The position numbers and the translations under genes were made by a program. Under the pieces are notes generated by a model. The model was not told the DNA's origin and did no database searches. It saw only the letters and a program-made list of their open reading frames with translations. Of a stretch of DNA of 64,000 nucleotides, positions 7,984 to 17,420 are shown piece after piece. Location of the stretch: positions 1,874,147 to 1,938,146 of the forward strand of contig NZ_CP054011.1 in assembly GCF_013267595.1 (NCBI RefSeq). Direction: 5' to 3'. The DNA comes from Prevotella melaninogenica (lineage in GTDB: Bacteria > Bacteroidota > Bacteroidia > Bacteroidales > Bacteroidaceae). Position 1 is the stretch's first letter. Every line of letters begins with the position of its first letter.

Positions 7984-9213
7984 ATGAAAAAGAAGATTCT
8001 ACTCTTATGTTTGTTGTTTTCGTGGGTTGGAGTTTTTGCACAGAAACCTATGGAAGGAGTGTGGATGGGTAAGTTGAATCTTGGTCCACAATTGTTGACT
8101 ATTGTGTTACATGTGAATTGTGATGCACAAGGAGAGGTTGAATGTACGCTCGATAGTCCTGATCAAGGGGCAAAGGGGATAGCGGTAGAAACAGATTACT
8201 GCTCGTCTGATTCTATCAGTGTAAGCCTCGCAAGTTTGGCTCTCAGCTATCAAGGAAAATTGAAAGGGGACGAGATAGTCGGTACTTTTACCCAGGGGCA
8301 ACCCTTTCCATTAACCTTGAAACGAGGAGAGGAGAAACTAAATCGTCCGCAGAACCCTGTAGCTCCCTATCCATATAAGACAGAAGAAGTGACATTTAAA
8401 AATGTGACAGATAAGGCAACACTTGTTGGGACACTCTCATACCCTATTGGTTATAAGAAAGGACAGACCCCTGTTGTGTTGATGGTTACTGGGAGTGGGC
8501 AGGAGAACAGAGATGAAGAAATCTTCGATCATAAGCCTTTCCTTGTTATAGCAGACTATCTGGCACGGAATGGTGTAGCCACTTTGCGTTATGATGACCG
8601 TGGTTTTGGTAAATCAACAGGCGGAGATGTGGAACATGCTACGACGCTTGATTTTATGCGAGATGCAATGAGTGGTGTTGAATTTCTGCGTGCGTCAAAG
8701 CTTTTTGGTAAGGTTGGCGTACTCGGACATAGTGAAGGAGGCTCTATAGCTTTCATGTTGGGAGCGAAAGGGAAAGTAGATTTCGTTATTAGTATGGCTA
8801 GTGTTGGCGTGAAAGGAGACACAGCTTTGACAGCACAAACAAATAAGATACTCGAACTAACAGGGCAGTCAATGCGTTTCTCTACGCATCAGTATCGTAT
8901 GAATGCCATTATAAAGAGGTCACCTTGGTTGAACTTCTTTATTGATTATGACCCATCTGCGGATATCTCAAAGACGCTTTGTCCTGTTATGGCTATTAAT
9001 GGGAATCGTGATGTTCAGGTGATATCGTCGCTTAATCTTACAGGAATTAAGGCTCATCTAAAGAATAATCCCAAAAACGTTATCAAAGAATATCCATCTC
9101 TTAACCATCTTTTCCAACACTGTAAGACCGGAAATATTTCGGAATATAGGATGATTGAAGAAACAATCTCGCCAGAAGTCTTGGAAGATATCGTTCGTTT
9201 TATCAAACAATAA
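7984..9213 (+). CDS. Exported alpha/beta hydrolase
   Basis: 409 residues from the ATG at 7984, chosen because it opens a clean signal peptide (MKKKILLLCLLFSWVGVFAQ). The frame is open further upstream but overlaps the promoter. An N-terminal beta domain of about 120 residues precedes the hydrolase fold, an arrangement common in Bacteroidetes secreted esterases and peptidases. The nucleophile elbow GHSEGG places Ser250; an oxyanion-region MVTGSGQENRDEE and a C-terminal catalytic His in SLNHLF are visible. It probably cleaves an ester or peptide in the periplasm; the substrate cannot be told. It is monocistronic. Confidence 0.85.
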   Translation: MKKKILLLCLLFSWVGVFAQKPMEGVWMGKLNLGPQLLTIVLHVNCDAQGEVECTLDSPDQGAKGIAVETDYCSSDSISVSLASLALSYQGKLKGDEIVGTFTQGQPFPLTLKRGEEKLNRPQNPVAPYPYKTEEVTFKNVTDKATLVGTLSYPIGYKKGQTPVVLMVTGSGQENRDEEIFDHKPFLVIADYLARNGVATLRYDDRGFGKSTGGDVEHATTLDFMRDAMSGVEFLRASKLFGKVGVLGHSEGGSIAFMLGAKGKVDFVISMASVGVKGDTALTAQTNKILELTGQSMRFSTHQYRMNAIIKRSPWLNFFIDYDPSADISKTLCPVMAINGNRDVQVISSLNLTGIKAHLKNNPKNVIKEYPSLNHLFQHCKTGNISEYRMIEETISPEVLEDIVRFIKQ

Positions 9214-9340
9214 ATACAGAATTCGCAGTTTATTTAGAATTGATAAGTGGTGATATGTGCTTATATACAGTTGATTTAGTGGTCTTTATATGTGTAGTTC
9301 CTATCTTTTAGTTATCTAAAAAAAGGTTTGCATAGAATTA

Positions 9341-9428
9341 TTTTCATGAAAGGAAGAATTTATTTTCATGAAAAAAATATTTTTCTTCACGAAAAGAAAT
9401 ATTTTCTTTCATGAAAGAATTTAGAATT
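9341..9428. repeat. 22-bp-period array, TTTTCATGAAA family (copy 1)
   Basis: Four units with CATG/CACG centres at 9345, 9367, 9388 and 9410 (spacing 22, 21, 22). Each unit is a TTTTCATGAAA palindrome followed by AT-rich sequence. The array lies 80 bp upstream of the rimP promoter. The same family occurs at 42.89 and 54.85 kb. Confidence 0.85.
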
Positions 9429-9508
9429 CGAAGATTTCTTAGGGGAAGAAAGACCTTGGATATATTTCATCTAAATCGCTTATAAGCAGATAAAAAAGCC
9501 GTAAAACA

Positions 9509-9540
9509 TTTGGAATGTGGCGAAAATATTTGTAACTTTG
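9509..9540 (+). promoter_or_regulatory. Promoter of the rimP-nusA-infB operon
   Basis: TTTG at 9509-9512, 20 bp and TAACTTTG at 9533-9540 match the Bacteroidetes consensus. Confidence 0.85.
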
Positions 9541-9554
9541 CAAACGTTCAGAGG

Positions 9555-9586
9555 AATGAGGGGCTTTTAATAGTCCCTCATTTTTC
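9555..9586 (+). terminator. Leader hairpin with U run between promoter and rimP: possible attenuator
   Basis: AATGAGGGGC pairs with GTCCCTCATT (10 bp including one G-T) around an 8-nt loop, followed by TTTC. It starts about 12 nt after the predicted transcription start and ends 15 nt before the rimP ATG. It has the form of a terminator placed in the leader of an operon that encodes NusA. Confidence 0.6.
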
Positions 9587-9600
9587 ATATTAAAACACTT

Positions 9601-10068
9601 ATGATAGATAAAAACGTTGTAAAAAGTCTTGTTGACGAGTGGCTGGAAGGTAAGGAGTACTTCCTGGTTGACATTCAAATCAGTTCTGACGATAAGATTG
9701 TCGTTGAGATTGATCATGCCGATGGCGTGTGGATTGAAGATTGTGTAGAGTTGAGCAAGTATATCGAAGATCGTCTCTCACGTGATGAAGAGGATTACGA
9801 ACTTGAGGTAGGTTCTGCAGGATTGGGTCAGCCTTTCAAAGTTCCTCAGCAGTATCAGAACTTCATTGGTAAAGAAGTTGAGGTGCTCGGTAAGGACGGA
9901 AAGAAAGTCAAAGGCATATTGAAGAGCGTTGATGGTAACGACTTTGTTGTTGCAGTCAATGAGAAGGTACAAGTGGAAGGTAAGAAACGTCCAGTGAAGA
10001 TGGACGTAGACCATGCGTACAAGATGGATGAAGTAAAATATACAAAATACATAATAAGTTTCAAGTAA
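9601..10068 (+). CDS. rimP: Ribosome maturation factor RimP
   Basis: 155 residues, the usual length. The protein acts in maturation of the 30S subunit. The N-terminal domain contains the conserved EIDHADGVWIEDCVELSKYI segment (family DxxxGVxxxDC), followed by LEVGSAGLGQPF, where the family usually has EVSSPGLxRPL, and then a C-terminal SH3-like barrel. It is first in the conserved rimP-nusA-infB order, 4 bp before nusA. Confidence 0.95.
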   Translation: MIDKNVVKSLVDEWLEGKEYFLVDIQISSDDKIVVEIDHADGVWIEDCVELSKYIEDRLSRDEEDYELEVGSAGLGQPFKVPQQYQNFIGKEVEVLGKDGKKVKGILKSVDGNDFVVAVNEKVQVEGKKRPVKMDVDHAYKMDEVKYTKYIISFK

Positions 10069-10072
10069 AGCT

Positions 10073-11338
10073 ATGGCAGCAAGAAAAATAGAAGAAGAAC
10101 GTCCGAATATGATCGAGACCTTCAAGGAGTTTAAAGACACCAAGAGCATCGATCGTACTACATTGGTGAGCGTTTTGGAGGAGAGCTTCCGCAATGTACT
10201 CGCTAAAATTTTTGGTAGTGACGAAAACTTCGACGTGATTGTAAACCCTGATAAGGGCGACTTCGAGATTCACCGTAACCGTGTGGTTGTGGCTGATGGT
10301 GAGGTTGAGGATGAGAATAAGGAAATAAGCCTTACAGATGCACGTAAGATAGAGGCAGACTATGAAGTAGGTGAGGATGTAAGTGAGGAAGTTGACTTCA
10401 ATAAGTTCGGTCGCCGTGCTATCTTGAACCTTCGTCAGACATTGGCTTCTAAGATTCTTGAGCTGGAGCATGACTCTCTCTATAACAAGTATAAGGACCG
10501 TGTTGGTCAGATTATCTCTGGTGAGGTTTATCAGACTTGGAAGCGTGAGGTTCTGCTTGTTGACGAAGAGAATAATGAGTTGATTCTCCCTAAGGGTGAG
10601 CAGATTCCACGTGATCAGTATCGTAAGGGCGAGACTGTTCGTGCGGTGATTCATCGTGTTGACAATGAGAATAACAATCCAAAGATTATCCTCTCACGTA
10701 CTGCTCCAGAGTTCCTTGAGCGTCTGCTTGAGGCTGAGGTGCCTGAAATCAATGATGGTTTGATAGCTATTCGTAAGATTGCTCGTATGCCTGGTGAGCG
10801 TGCAAAGATTGCAGTTGAGAGCTTTGATGAGCGTATCGACCCAGTAGGCGCTTGTGTTGGTGTACGTGGTAGTCGTGTTCATGGTATCGTTCGTGAACTT
10901 TGCAACGAGAATCTCGACGTTATCAACTGGACTGCAAATACAAAACTCTTTATTCAGCGTGCGCTCGCTCCTGCAAAGGTGAGCAGCTTGACTGTTGATG
11001 AGGAGAATAAGAAGGCTGAGGTTTACTTGCAGCCAGAGGAGGTAAGTCTTGCGATTGGTCGTGGTGGTATGAACATCAAGTTGGCAAGTATGCTGACAGG
11101 TTATACCATCGACGTATTCCGTGAACTTGACGAACAGAATGCAGAGGAGGATATTTACTTGGATGAGTTCTCTGATGAAATCGATCAGTGGGTTATCGAT
11201 GCCATTAAGGGTATCGGACTTGACACAGCGCGCCAGGTACTCAACGCTCCACGTGAGATGCTGATTGAAAAGGCAGACTTGGAGGTAGAGACTGTTGATA
11301 GCGTGTTGAACGTATTGAGATCAGAGTTTGAACAGTAA
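10073..11338 (+). CDS. nusA: Transcription termination/antitermination factor NusA
   Basis: 421 residues. The N-terminal RNA polymerase-binding domain spans about 1-140, S1 about 145-215, and two KH domains about 220-360 (KIAVESFDERIDPVGACVGVRGSRV and EEVSLAIGRGGMNIKLAS). A C-terminal helix-hairpin-helix-like region (AIKGIGLDTARQVL) follows. As in other Bacteroidetes, the E. coli-type acidic repeats are absent. The leader hairpin upstream of rimP would be a natural target if NusA controls its own operon. Confidence 0.97.
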   Translation: MAARKIEEERPNMIETFKEFKDTKSIDRTTLVSVLEESFRNVLAKIFGSDENFDVIVNPDKGDFEIHRNRVVVADGEVEDENKEISLTDARKIEADYEVGEDVSEEVDFNKFGRRAILNLRQTLASKILELEHDSLYNKYKDRVGQIISGEVYQTWKREVLLVDEENNELILPKGEQIPRDQYRKGETVRAVIHRVDNENNNPKIILSRTAPEFLERLLEAEVPEINDGLIAIRKIARMPGERAKIAVESFDERIDPVGACVGVRGSRVHGIVRELCNENLDVINWTANTKLFIQRALAPAKVSSLTVDEENKKAEVYLQPEEVSLAIGRGGMNIKLASMLTGYTIDVFRELDEQNAEEDIYLDEFSDEIDQWVIDAIKGIGLDTARQVLNAPREMLIEKADLEVETVDSVLNVLRSEFEQ

Positions 11339-11473
11339 AAGGTGATTGGTTGGTGGGTGATGGCTGTTGACTGAAAGCTAACGGGTGTGACTATTCAGCA
11401 ACTCCATGTTCGGAACCCCTCTCTACCAAAAGGCATATCAACAACCAACACCCTACACCGAAAAATAAAGTTA

Positions 11474-14329
11474 ATGAGCATCAGATTAAACAAAGCAATT
11501 CGTGAATTGAATATAGGACTCCAAACGGCAGTGGAGTTCTTAGAGAAGAAGCCAGAGTTAGGCGAGGTGAAGAACGAGCTTAACTTCAAGCTAAGCGAGG
11601 GTCAGTATAAAGCTCTCGTAGATGCCTTCAATAATGATAAGGAGGTAAAGAAGGACGCTGCTAAGCTTTTGCAGAAGAAGACTAAAGAAAAGAAAAGCGC
11701 TGCAGAACATAAAGGCGAAGCAGTCATGAAGGCTGAGCGTCAGCAGTATAAACCAGTCGGAAAGATAGACCTTGATCAGCTGAATAAGCCAGCTGCAAAG
11801 AAAGCTGCTGCTCCTGTTGAGAACAAACCTACCCCTGCTGCTGCCGTAGAACCTGCAGAGGAGAAGAAAAAGGTAGAGAAACATGATGCAAGCAAGAAGC
11901 CTGCTGTAAATAAAGAAGAGGCTAAACCTGTTGCTCCAAAGGTTGAGAAACCTGTTGAGGTGAAGGCTGAACCTAAAAAGAATGAAACTCCTGTAGCTAA
12001 GGCTGAGGTAAAGGCTGAGCCTAAGGTGCAGGCTGAACCTGCAGCTACTAATACTCCAGCTGAACCTGCTACTACAGAGGAGAAGAAAGATAATGGCTTG
12101 TTCCAGACCAAGAATGAGAAGAAAATCTTAAATACACCTAAGGTGAATGTCTTAGGTAAGATTGACCTCAGCACTTTGAACCAGAGTACCCGCCCTAAGA
12201 AGAAGAGTAAGGAGGAACGCCGTAAAGAGCGTGAAGAGAAAGCTGGTCAGGGTAATGGTCAGGGTAAGAAGAAACGCGTTCGTATTAACAAGGAACGTGT
12301 TGATATCAATGCTGCCGCTAATCAGCAGCAGAACCAAAATGGTAAGAAAGGCAATAACCATAATGGCGGTGGCAACAAGAATGCAGGTAAGAAGAACCGC
12401 AATCGTAATCAGAAGCCTTTAGAGGTTGATGATGAGGCTGTAGCACGCCAGGTAAAGGAGACACTTGCACGTTTGACAAGCAAGAGTCAGAATAAGAAGG
12501 GTGCTAAATACCGTAAAGAGAAGCGTGATGCTGTTCAAGAACGTCTGAATGCAGAGGCTAAGGCAGAGCGCAAGGAAAGTAAGATATTGAAGTTGACAGA
12601 GTTTGTTACTGTTTCAGAGTTGGCAACAATGATGAATGTTCCTGTAACAAATGTCATCTCAACCTTGATGTCTGTAGGTATCATGGTGTCTATCAACCAG
12701 CGTCTTGATGCAGAGACTATCAACCTCGTTGCTGATGAGTTCGACTTCAAGACAGAGTATGTTAGTGCTGAAGTACAGGAAGCTGTTAGTGAAGAGGAGG
12801 ATGATGAGAACGATCTCGTATCACGTGCTCCAATCGTGACAGTCATGGGTCATGTTGACCATGGTAAGACTTCTTTGCTCGACCATATCCGTAATACGAA
12901 TGTGATTGCTGGTGAGGCAGGTGGTATTACCCAGCACATCGGTGCTTATGGTGTGACACTTGAGAATGGACGCAAGGTTACCTTCCTTGATACTCCGGGT
13001 CACGAAGCATTTACTGCTATGCGTGCTCGTGGTGCACAGGTTACTGATATTGTGATTATCATCATTGCTGCAGACGACTCTGTGATGCCTACTACTAAGG
13101 AGGCTATTGCTCATGCACAGGCAGCAGGTGTTCCTATGGTCTTTGCAATCAATAAGATTGATAAGCCAGGAGCTAACCCTGATAAGATTCGTGAAGACTT
13201 GTCACAAATGAATCTGCTCGTGGAAGAGTGGGGTGGTAAGTATCAGTGTCAGGAAATCAGTGCTAAGAAGGGAATTGGAGTGAACGAACTTCTTGATAAA
13301 GTTCTTCTTGAGGCTGATATGATGGATCTCAAAGCTAACCCTAACCGTAAGGCTACAGGTACTATCATTGAGTCTTCACTTGATAAGGGTCGTGGTTATG
13401 TAAGTACGGTTCTTGTATCTAATGGTACATTGAAGATTGGTGATAATGTTATCGCTGGTACTTCATGGGGTCGTATCAAGGCTATGTTCAATGAGCGTAA
13501 CCAGCGTATCGAAAGTGCTGGACCAGCAGAGCCTGCAATCATCCTCGGTCTGAATGGTGCACCAACAGCTGGTGATACCTTCCATGTTATGGAGACAGAG
13601 CAGGAGGCACGTGAGATAGCAAACAAGCGTGAGCAGTTGCAGCGTGAGCAAGGCTTGCGTACACAGACTCGTCTTACCCTGTCTGATATCTCTCACCGAA
13701 TCGCTCGTGGTGAGTTCCATGAGATGAATATCATTGTGAAGGGTGATACTGATGGATCTATCGAGGCATTGTCCGACTCATTCATCAAACTGTCAACTGA
13801 GAAGGTTAATGTTAACGTTATCAGTAAGGCTGTAGGTCAGATTTCAGAGAACGATGTTATGTTGGCATCAGCTTCAGACGCTGTTATCGTCGGCTTCCAG
13901 GTTCGTCCTTCTGCTGATGCACGCCGTTTGGCTGACCGTGAGGGTGTAGAAATCAATACTTACTCTGTCATCTATGATGCTATCGACGATGTTAAGTCAA
14001 CGATGGTGGGTATGCTTGACAAGGTGAAGAAGGAGATTGTCACTGGTCAGTTTGAGGTTAAACAGGTCTTCAAGATTTCCAAGGTTGGAACTGTTGCCGG
14101 TGGTATGGTTACTGAAGGTAAGGTTCACAGCAAGGATAAGGGTCGCGTAGTCCGTGACGGAATCGTTATCCATACAGCTCCTATTGATGCTTTGAAGCGT
14201 TATAAGGACGATGTGAAGGAGGTCGCTACAGGACTTGAATGTGGTATTTCACTTGTCAATTACAATGATTTACAGGTGGGTGATATCATCGAAACCTTCA
14301 CGGAGATTGAGGTTGAACAGAAATTGTAA
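11474..14329 (+). CDS. infB: Translation initiation factor IF-2
   Basis: 951 residues from the ATG at 11474 ([15 protein letters not shown]). The frame is open about 87 bp further upstream, but that stretch lacks family features. The N-terminal region has a winged-helix-like start, then about 300 residues of Lys/Glu/Ala/Pro-rich low-complexity sequence and an Asn/Lys/Gly-rich stretch. It is followed by a second IF2-N domain and the GTPase domain with GHVDHGKT (G1), DTPGH (G3) and NKID (G4). Domains II-IV complete the protein. A gap of 135 bp separates it from nusA; a strong terminator follows. Confidence 0.97.
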   Translation: MSIRLNKAIRELNIGLQTAVEFLEKKPELGEVKNELNFKLSEGQYKALVDAFNNDKEVKKDAAKLLQKKTKEKKSAAEHKGEAVMKAERQQYKPVGKIDLDQLNKPAAKKAAAPVENKPTPAAAVEPAEEKKKVEKHDASKKPAVNKEEAKPVAPKVEKPVEVKAEPKKNETPVAKAEVKAEPKVQAEPAATNTPAEPATTEEKKDNGLFQTKNEKKILNTPKVNVLGKIDLSTLNQSTRPKKKSKEERRKEREEKAGQGNGQGKKKRVRINKERVDINAAANQQQNQNGKKGNNHNGGGNKNAGKKNRNRNQKPLEVDDEAVARQVKETLARLTSKSQNKKGAKYRKEKRDAVQERLNAEAKAERKESKILKLTEFVTVSELATMMNVPVTNVISTLMSVGIMVSINQRLDAETINLVADEFDFKTEYVSAEVQEAVSEEEDDENDLVSRAPIVTVMGHVDHGKTSLLDHIRNTNVIAGEAGGITQHIGAYGVTLENGRKVTFLDTPGHEAFTAMRARGAQVTDIVIIIIAADDSVMPTTKEAIAHAQAAGVPMVFAINKIDKPGANPDKIREDLSQMNLLVEEWGGKYQCQEISAKKGIGVNELLDKVLLEADMMDLKANPNRKATGTIIESSLDKGRGYVSTVLVSNGTLKIGDNVIAGTSWGRIKAMFNERNQRIESAGPAEPAIILGLNGAPTAGDTFHVMETEQEAREIANKREQLQREQGLRTQTRLTLSDISHRIARGEFHEMNIIVKGDTDGSIEALSDSFIKLSTEKVNVNVISKAVGQISENDVMLASASDAVIVGFQVRPSADARRLADREGVEINTYSVIYDAIDDVKSTMVGMLDKVKKEIVTGQFEVKQVFKISKVGTVAGGMVTEGKVHSKDKGRVVRDGIVIHTAPIDALKRYKDDVKEVATGLECGISLVNYNDLQVGDIIETFTEIEVEQKL

Positions 14330-14337
14330 CAATATAA

Positions 14338-14380
14338 AAAACCGTCTTTTCTCCATTAAAGGAGTAAAGACGGTTTTTTC
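14338..14380 (+). terminator. Terminator of the rimP-nusA-infB operon
   Basis: AACCGTCTTT pairs with AAAGACGGTT, with an inner CTCC/GGAG stem, followed by TTTTTT. Confidence 0.9.
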
Positions 14381-14681
14381 TTCATGGTAACAAATGTTGC
14401 CATTGGTCTTTGTGGCATACATATTGTATGTTCACAGAGTGTATATAAGTATTGAGAATAGAGTCGGTGGAAACTAAGAACTTATTGTTGGATGAATAGG
14501 AACGATAGGTTTAAATGAATCAAACAATAGGTATAGGAAAGACAGATAGTGTATTTGGATGGGCTAAACGTTAGAGGTAACGAAGCATACTGAAAAAGTA
14601 AGTATTCTCTTTAACCCTTCTAACTCCCTCTAACTCTTTTGACTCCTGAGTATTCTCCCTCTCTTTAATCACAAAAAACAA
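14381..14681. other. Intergenic region upstream of sufB
   Basis: About 300 bp. I see no gene, no repeat and no clear TAnnTTTG box. The last 70 bp are pyrimidine-rich. The suf promoter must lie here but is not evident. Confidence 0.4.
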
Positions 14682-16127
14682 ATGTCTGAGAACAAGAATA
14701 ATGAATTTGTAAAGAAGGTCGCAGAGCAGAAGTATGAGTTCGGCTTTACGACTGATGTACATACGGAGGTCATTCCGAAGGGTCTGAACGAAGATGTCGT
14801 TCGACTTATTTCGCAGAAGAAAGGGGAACCAGAGTGGCTCCTCGATTTTCGTTTGAAGGCTTTCCGTTACTGGCAGACACTCCCTATACCAACGTGGGGA
14901 CACTTGCATTTGCCAGAGTTGCATCTACAGGATATCTCCTATTATGCTGATCCATTGGCGAAGAAGCCTAAGAACAAGGAGATTGATCCAGAGTTAGAGA
15001 AGACTTTCGATAAGTTAGGTATTCCTTTGGAAGAGCGTCTTGCTTTGAGTGGTACGGCAGTTGATGCTATTATGGACTCCGTGTCAGTGAAGACAACCTT
15101 TAAGAAGCAGTTGGCTGAGAAGGGGATTATCTTCTGTTCTATCGGTGAGGCGGTTCAGGAACACCCAGACTTGGTGCGTAAATACCTTGGTAGTGTTGTT
15201 CCTTATCGTGACAACTATTCTGCAGCACTCAACTCTGCGGTCTTTAGTGATGGTTCCTTTGTATATATCCCTAAGGGCGTTCGTTGTCCAATGGAACTTA
15301 GTTCGTATTTCCGTATCAATGCGGTTAATACAGGTCAGTTTGAACGTACATTGATTGTAGCTGATGATGATTCGTATGTTAGCTATCTTGAGGGCTGTAC
15401 TGCTCCTATGCGTGACGAGAATCAGTTGCATGCAGCAGTAGTTGAAATCGTTGTCTTGGACAATGCAGAAGTAAAATACTCTACTGTTCAGAACTGGTAT
15501 CCAGGTGATGAAAATGGTAAGGGTGGTGTCTTGAACCTTGTTACAAAGCGTGGCGAACTACGTGGAGTAAACTCAAAGCTGTCATGGACACAGGTAGAGA
15601 CGGGTTCGGCTATTACTTGGAAATATCCTTCTTGTGTATTGAAGGGTGATAACTCACAGGCAGAATTTTATTCTGTTGCTGTGACAAACAACTACCAAGA
15701 GGCTGATACTGGTACGAAGATGATACACATGGGTAAGAATACCAAGAGTACAATCATCTCTAAGGGTATCTCTGCTGGTCATAGTCAGAACTCTTATCGT
15801 GGTTTGGTACGTGCTACAGCCAATGCTGAGAACGCCCGCAACTATTCAAGTTGTGACTCTCTTCTCTTAGGTTCTGACTGCGGTGCTCACACATTCCCTT
15901 ATATGGACATCCACAATGATACAGCCATTGTAGAGCATGAGGCTACTACTTCTAAGATTAGTGAAGACCAGCTTTTCTATTGCAATCAGCGTGGTATTCC
16001 TACTGAAGATGCTGTTGGTTTGATCGTCAATGGATATGCTAAGGATGTACTCAATAAGCTTCCAATGGAGTTTGCGGTTGAGGCACAAAAACTACTCTCT
16101 GTAACACTTGAAGGAACGGTAGGATAA
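14682..16127 (+). CDS. sufB: Fe-S cluster assembly scaffold protein SufB
   Basis: 481 residues, the usual length. SufB forms the SufBC2D scaffold on which Fe-S clusters are built. The conserved [20 protein letters not shown] segment, the YLEGCTAP motif and the C-terminal YCNQRGI-type motif followed by the [11 protein letters not shown] segment are visible. It is first of the sufB-(orf)-sufC-sufD-sufS cluster. The next start codon is 18 bp downstream. Confidence 0.97.
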   Translation: MSENKNNEFVKKVAEQKYEFGFTTDVHTEVIPKGLNEDVVRLISQKKGEPEWLLDFRLKAFRYWQTLPIPTWGHLHLPELHLQDISYYADPLAKKPKNKEIDPELEKTFDKLGIPLEERLALSGTAVDAIMDSVSVKTTFKKQLAEKGIIFCSIGEAVQEHPDLVRKYLGSVVPYRDNYSAALNSAVFSDGSFVYIPKGVRCPMELSSYFRINAVNTGQFERTLIVADDDSYVSYLEGCTAPMRDENQLHAAVVEIVVLDNAEVKYSTVQNWYPGDENGKGGVLNLVTKRGELRGVNSKLSWTQVETGSAITWKYPSCVLKGDNSQAEFYSVAVTNNYQEADTGTKMIHMGKNTKSTIISKGISAGHSQNSYRGLVRATANAENARNYSSCDSLLLGSDCGAHTFPYMDIHNDTAIVEHEATTSKISEDQLFYCNQRGIPTEDAVGLIVNGYAKDVLNKLPMEFAVEAQKLLSVTLEGTVG

Positions 16128-16145
16128 TATAACTGAATATACAAC

Positions 16146-16550
16146 ATGCGAAAGGTCATTCTTATCACGTCTGGCTTGCTGCTAACAACAATGCTTCAAG
16201 CCCAGTCATGGCAAATAAAGCCGTGGCAGAAATATTTGATTGATGAGCAAGTGAAGCAGGATACAGCGATTACATGCCAGTCTGTGATGGGGTTACCGTA
16301 TACACCCAAGCCCTTTGACACTCGTCTCTATCGTACAGTTACGGGCTCGGAGATGATAGGTAACTTACCACCTTATAAGAAGAAATCAAAGTCTTTCTTT
16401 GGTAAAGATGCCTATTCGTCTTCGCTCCTTGAAGAGCAAATAGAGCAAGAGAGAGTCGAAAAGATGGCTCGTGGTGAGTATCACTTCTCTGATTTCATAT
16501 TCGATACGTTGTTAGATGTTGTTAATTCATTTTTAGTGAAGGATAATTAA
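16146..16550 (+). CDS. Small exported protein of unknown function inside the suf cluster
   Basis: 134 residues with a signal peptide (MRKVILITSGLLLTTMLQAQS), so it should be exported. The mature part of about 114 residues contains WQIKPWQKYLIDEQVKQD, a Pro-rich stretch (GLPYTPKPFD), a Lys-rich KKKSKSFFG segment and a charged C-terminal helix. I do not recognise a family. It sits between sufB and sufC with gaps of 18 and 12 bp, so it is probably on the suf mRNA. It has no obvious link to cytoplasmic Fe-S assembly. Only one Cys is present, so it is not a cluster scaffold. Confidence 0.8.
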   Translation: MRKVILITSGLLLTTMLQAQSWQIKPWQKYLIDEQVKQDTAITCQSVMGLPYTPKPFDTRLYRTVTGSEMIGNLPPYKKKSKSFFGKDAYSSSLLEEQIEQERVEKMARGEYHFSDFIFDTLLDVVNSFLVKDN

Positions 16551-16562
16551 AGCAAAGATAAT

Positions 16563-17321
16563 ATGTTAGAAGTAAGAAACCTGCATGCAACCATCGCAGG
16601 TAAAGAAATATTAAGAGGCATCAACCTCACAATTAAAGATGGTGAGATTCATGCTATTATGGGTCCTAATGGCTCTGGTAAGTCAACACTGAGTGCAGTA
16701 CTTACAGGTAATCCTCTCTATGAGGTAACTGATGGTATGGCATTGTTTAATGGCAAGAATCTCTTGGAGATGAAGCCTGAGGACCGCTCTCATGAGGGAC
16801 TCTTCTTGTCTTTCCAGTATCCAGTAGAGATACCTGGCGTAAGTATGACTAACTTCATGAAGGCTGCTATCAATGCAAAGCGTGCCTATGAGGGATTAGA
16901 GCCAATGAAGGCTGCAGAGTTTATGGCACTCATGCGTGAGAAGCGCCAGTTAGTTGGTATGGACTCAACACTCTCTCGCCGTAGTGTAAACGAGGGTTTC
17001 TCTGGTGGTGAGAAGAAGCGCAACGAGATTTTCCAAATGGCAATGTTGGAGCCAAAGCTTAGTATTCTTGATGAGACAGACTCTGGTCTTGACGTTGATG
17101 CTATGCGTATCGTGGCTGAGGGTGTAAATAAGATGCACAATGAAACGACTTCAGCTATTGTTATTACGCACTATGAACGTCTGTTAGATATGATTAAGCC
17201 AGATGTTATCCATGTGCTTTATAAGGGTCGTATCGTGAAGACTGCAGGTCCTGAACTTGCAAAGGAGATAGAACAGCGCGGATATGATTGGATTAAGGAA
17301 GAGGTTGACGCAGAGGAATAA
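16563..17321 (+). CDS. sufC: Fe-S cluster assembly ATPase SufC
   Basis: 252 residues. This ABC-type ATPase of the SufBCD complex powers scaffold rearrangement. Walker A GPNGSGKST, signature SGGEKKRNE and Walker B LSILDETDSGLD are all present; the last is the typical SufC form. Gene order and spacing place it in the suf operon. A gap of 99 bp without evident signals separates it from sufD. Confidence 0.97.
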   Translation: MLEVRNLHATIAGKEILRGINLTIKDGEIHAIMGPNGSGKSTLSAVLTGNPLYEVTDGMALFNGKNLLEMKPEDRSHEGLFLSFQYPVEIPGVSMTNFMKAAINAKRAYEGLEPMKAAEFMALMREKRQLVGMDSTLSRRSVNEGFSGGEKKRNEIFQMAMLEPKLSILDETDSGLDVDAMRIVAEGVNKMHNETTSAIVITHYERLLDMIKPDVIHVLYKGRIVKTAGPELAKEIEQRGYDWIKEEVDAEE

Positions 17322-17420
17322 TCGGTGGCTTAAGAGTGTCTTGTAGTTCTAATAAAAATAGTATTACGAGTGGCATTAGTCCCGCTATCCTTTAGATAAA
17401 ACCTCCAAAAAGAAATTACA

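Noticed and set aside
10061..10654. Long minus-strand open frame over nusA
   Set aside because: It is a shadow of the nusA reading frame with hydrophobic, low-complexity translation and no start signal.
11387..11473. Longer IF-2 starting at 11387
   Set aside because: The family start [12 protein letters not shown] is at 11474; upstream codons look like translated intergenic sequence.
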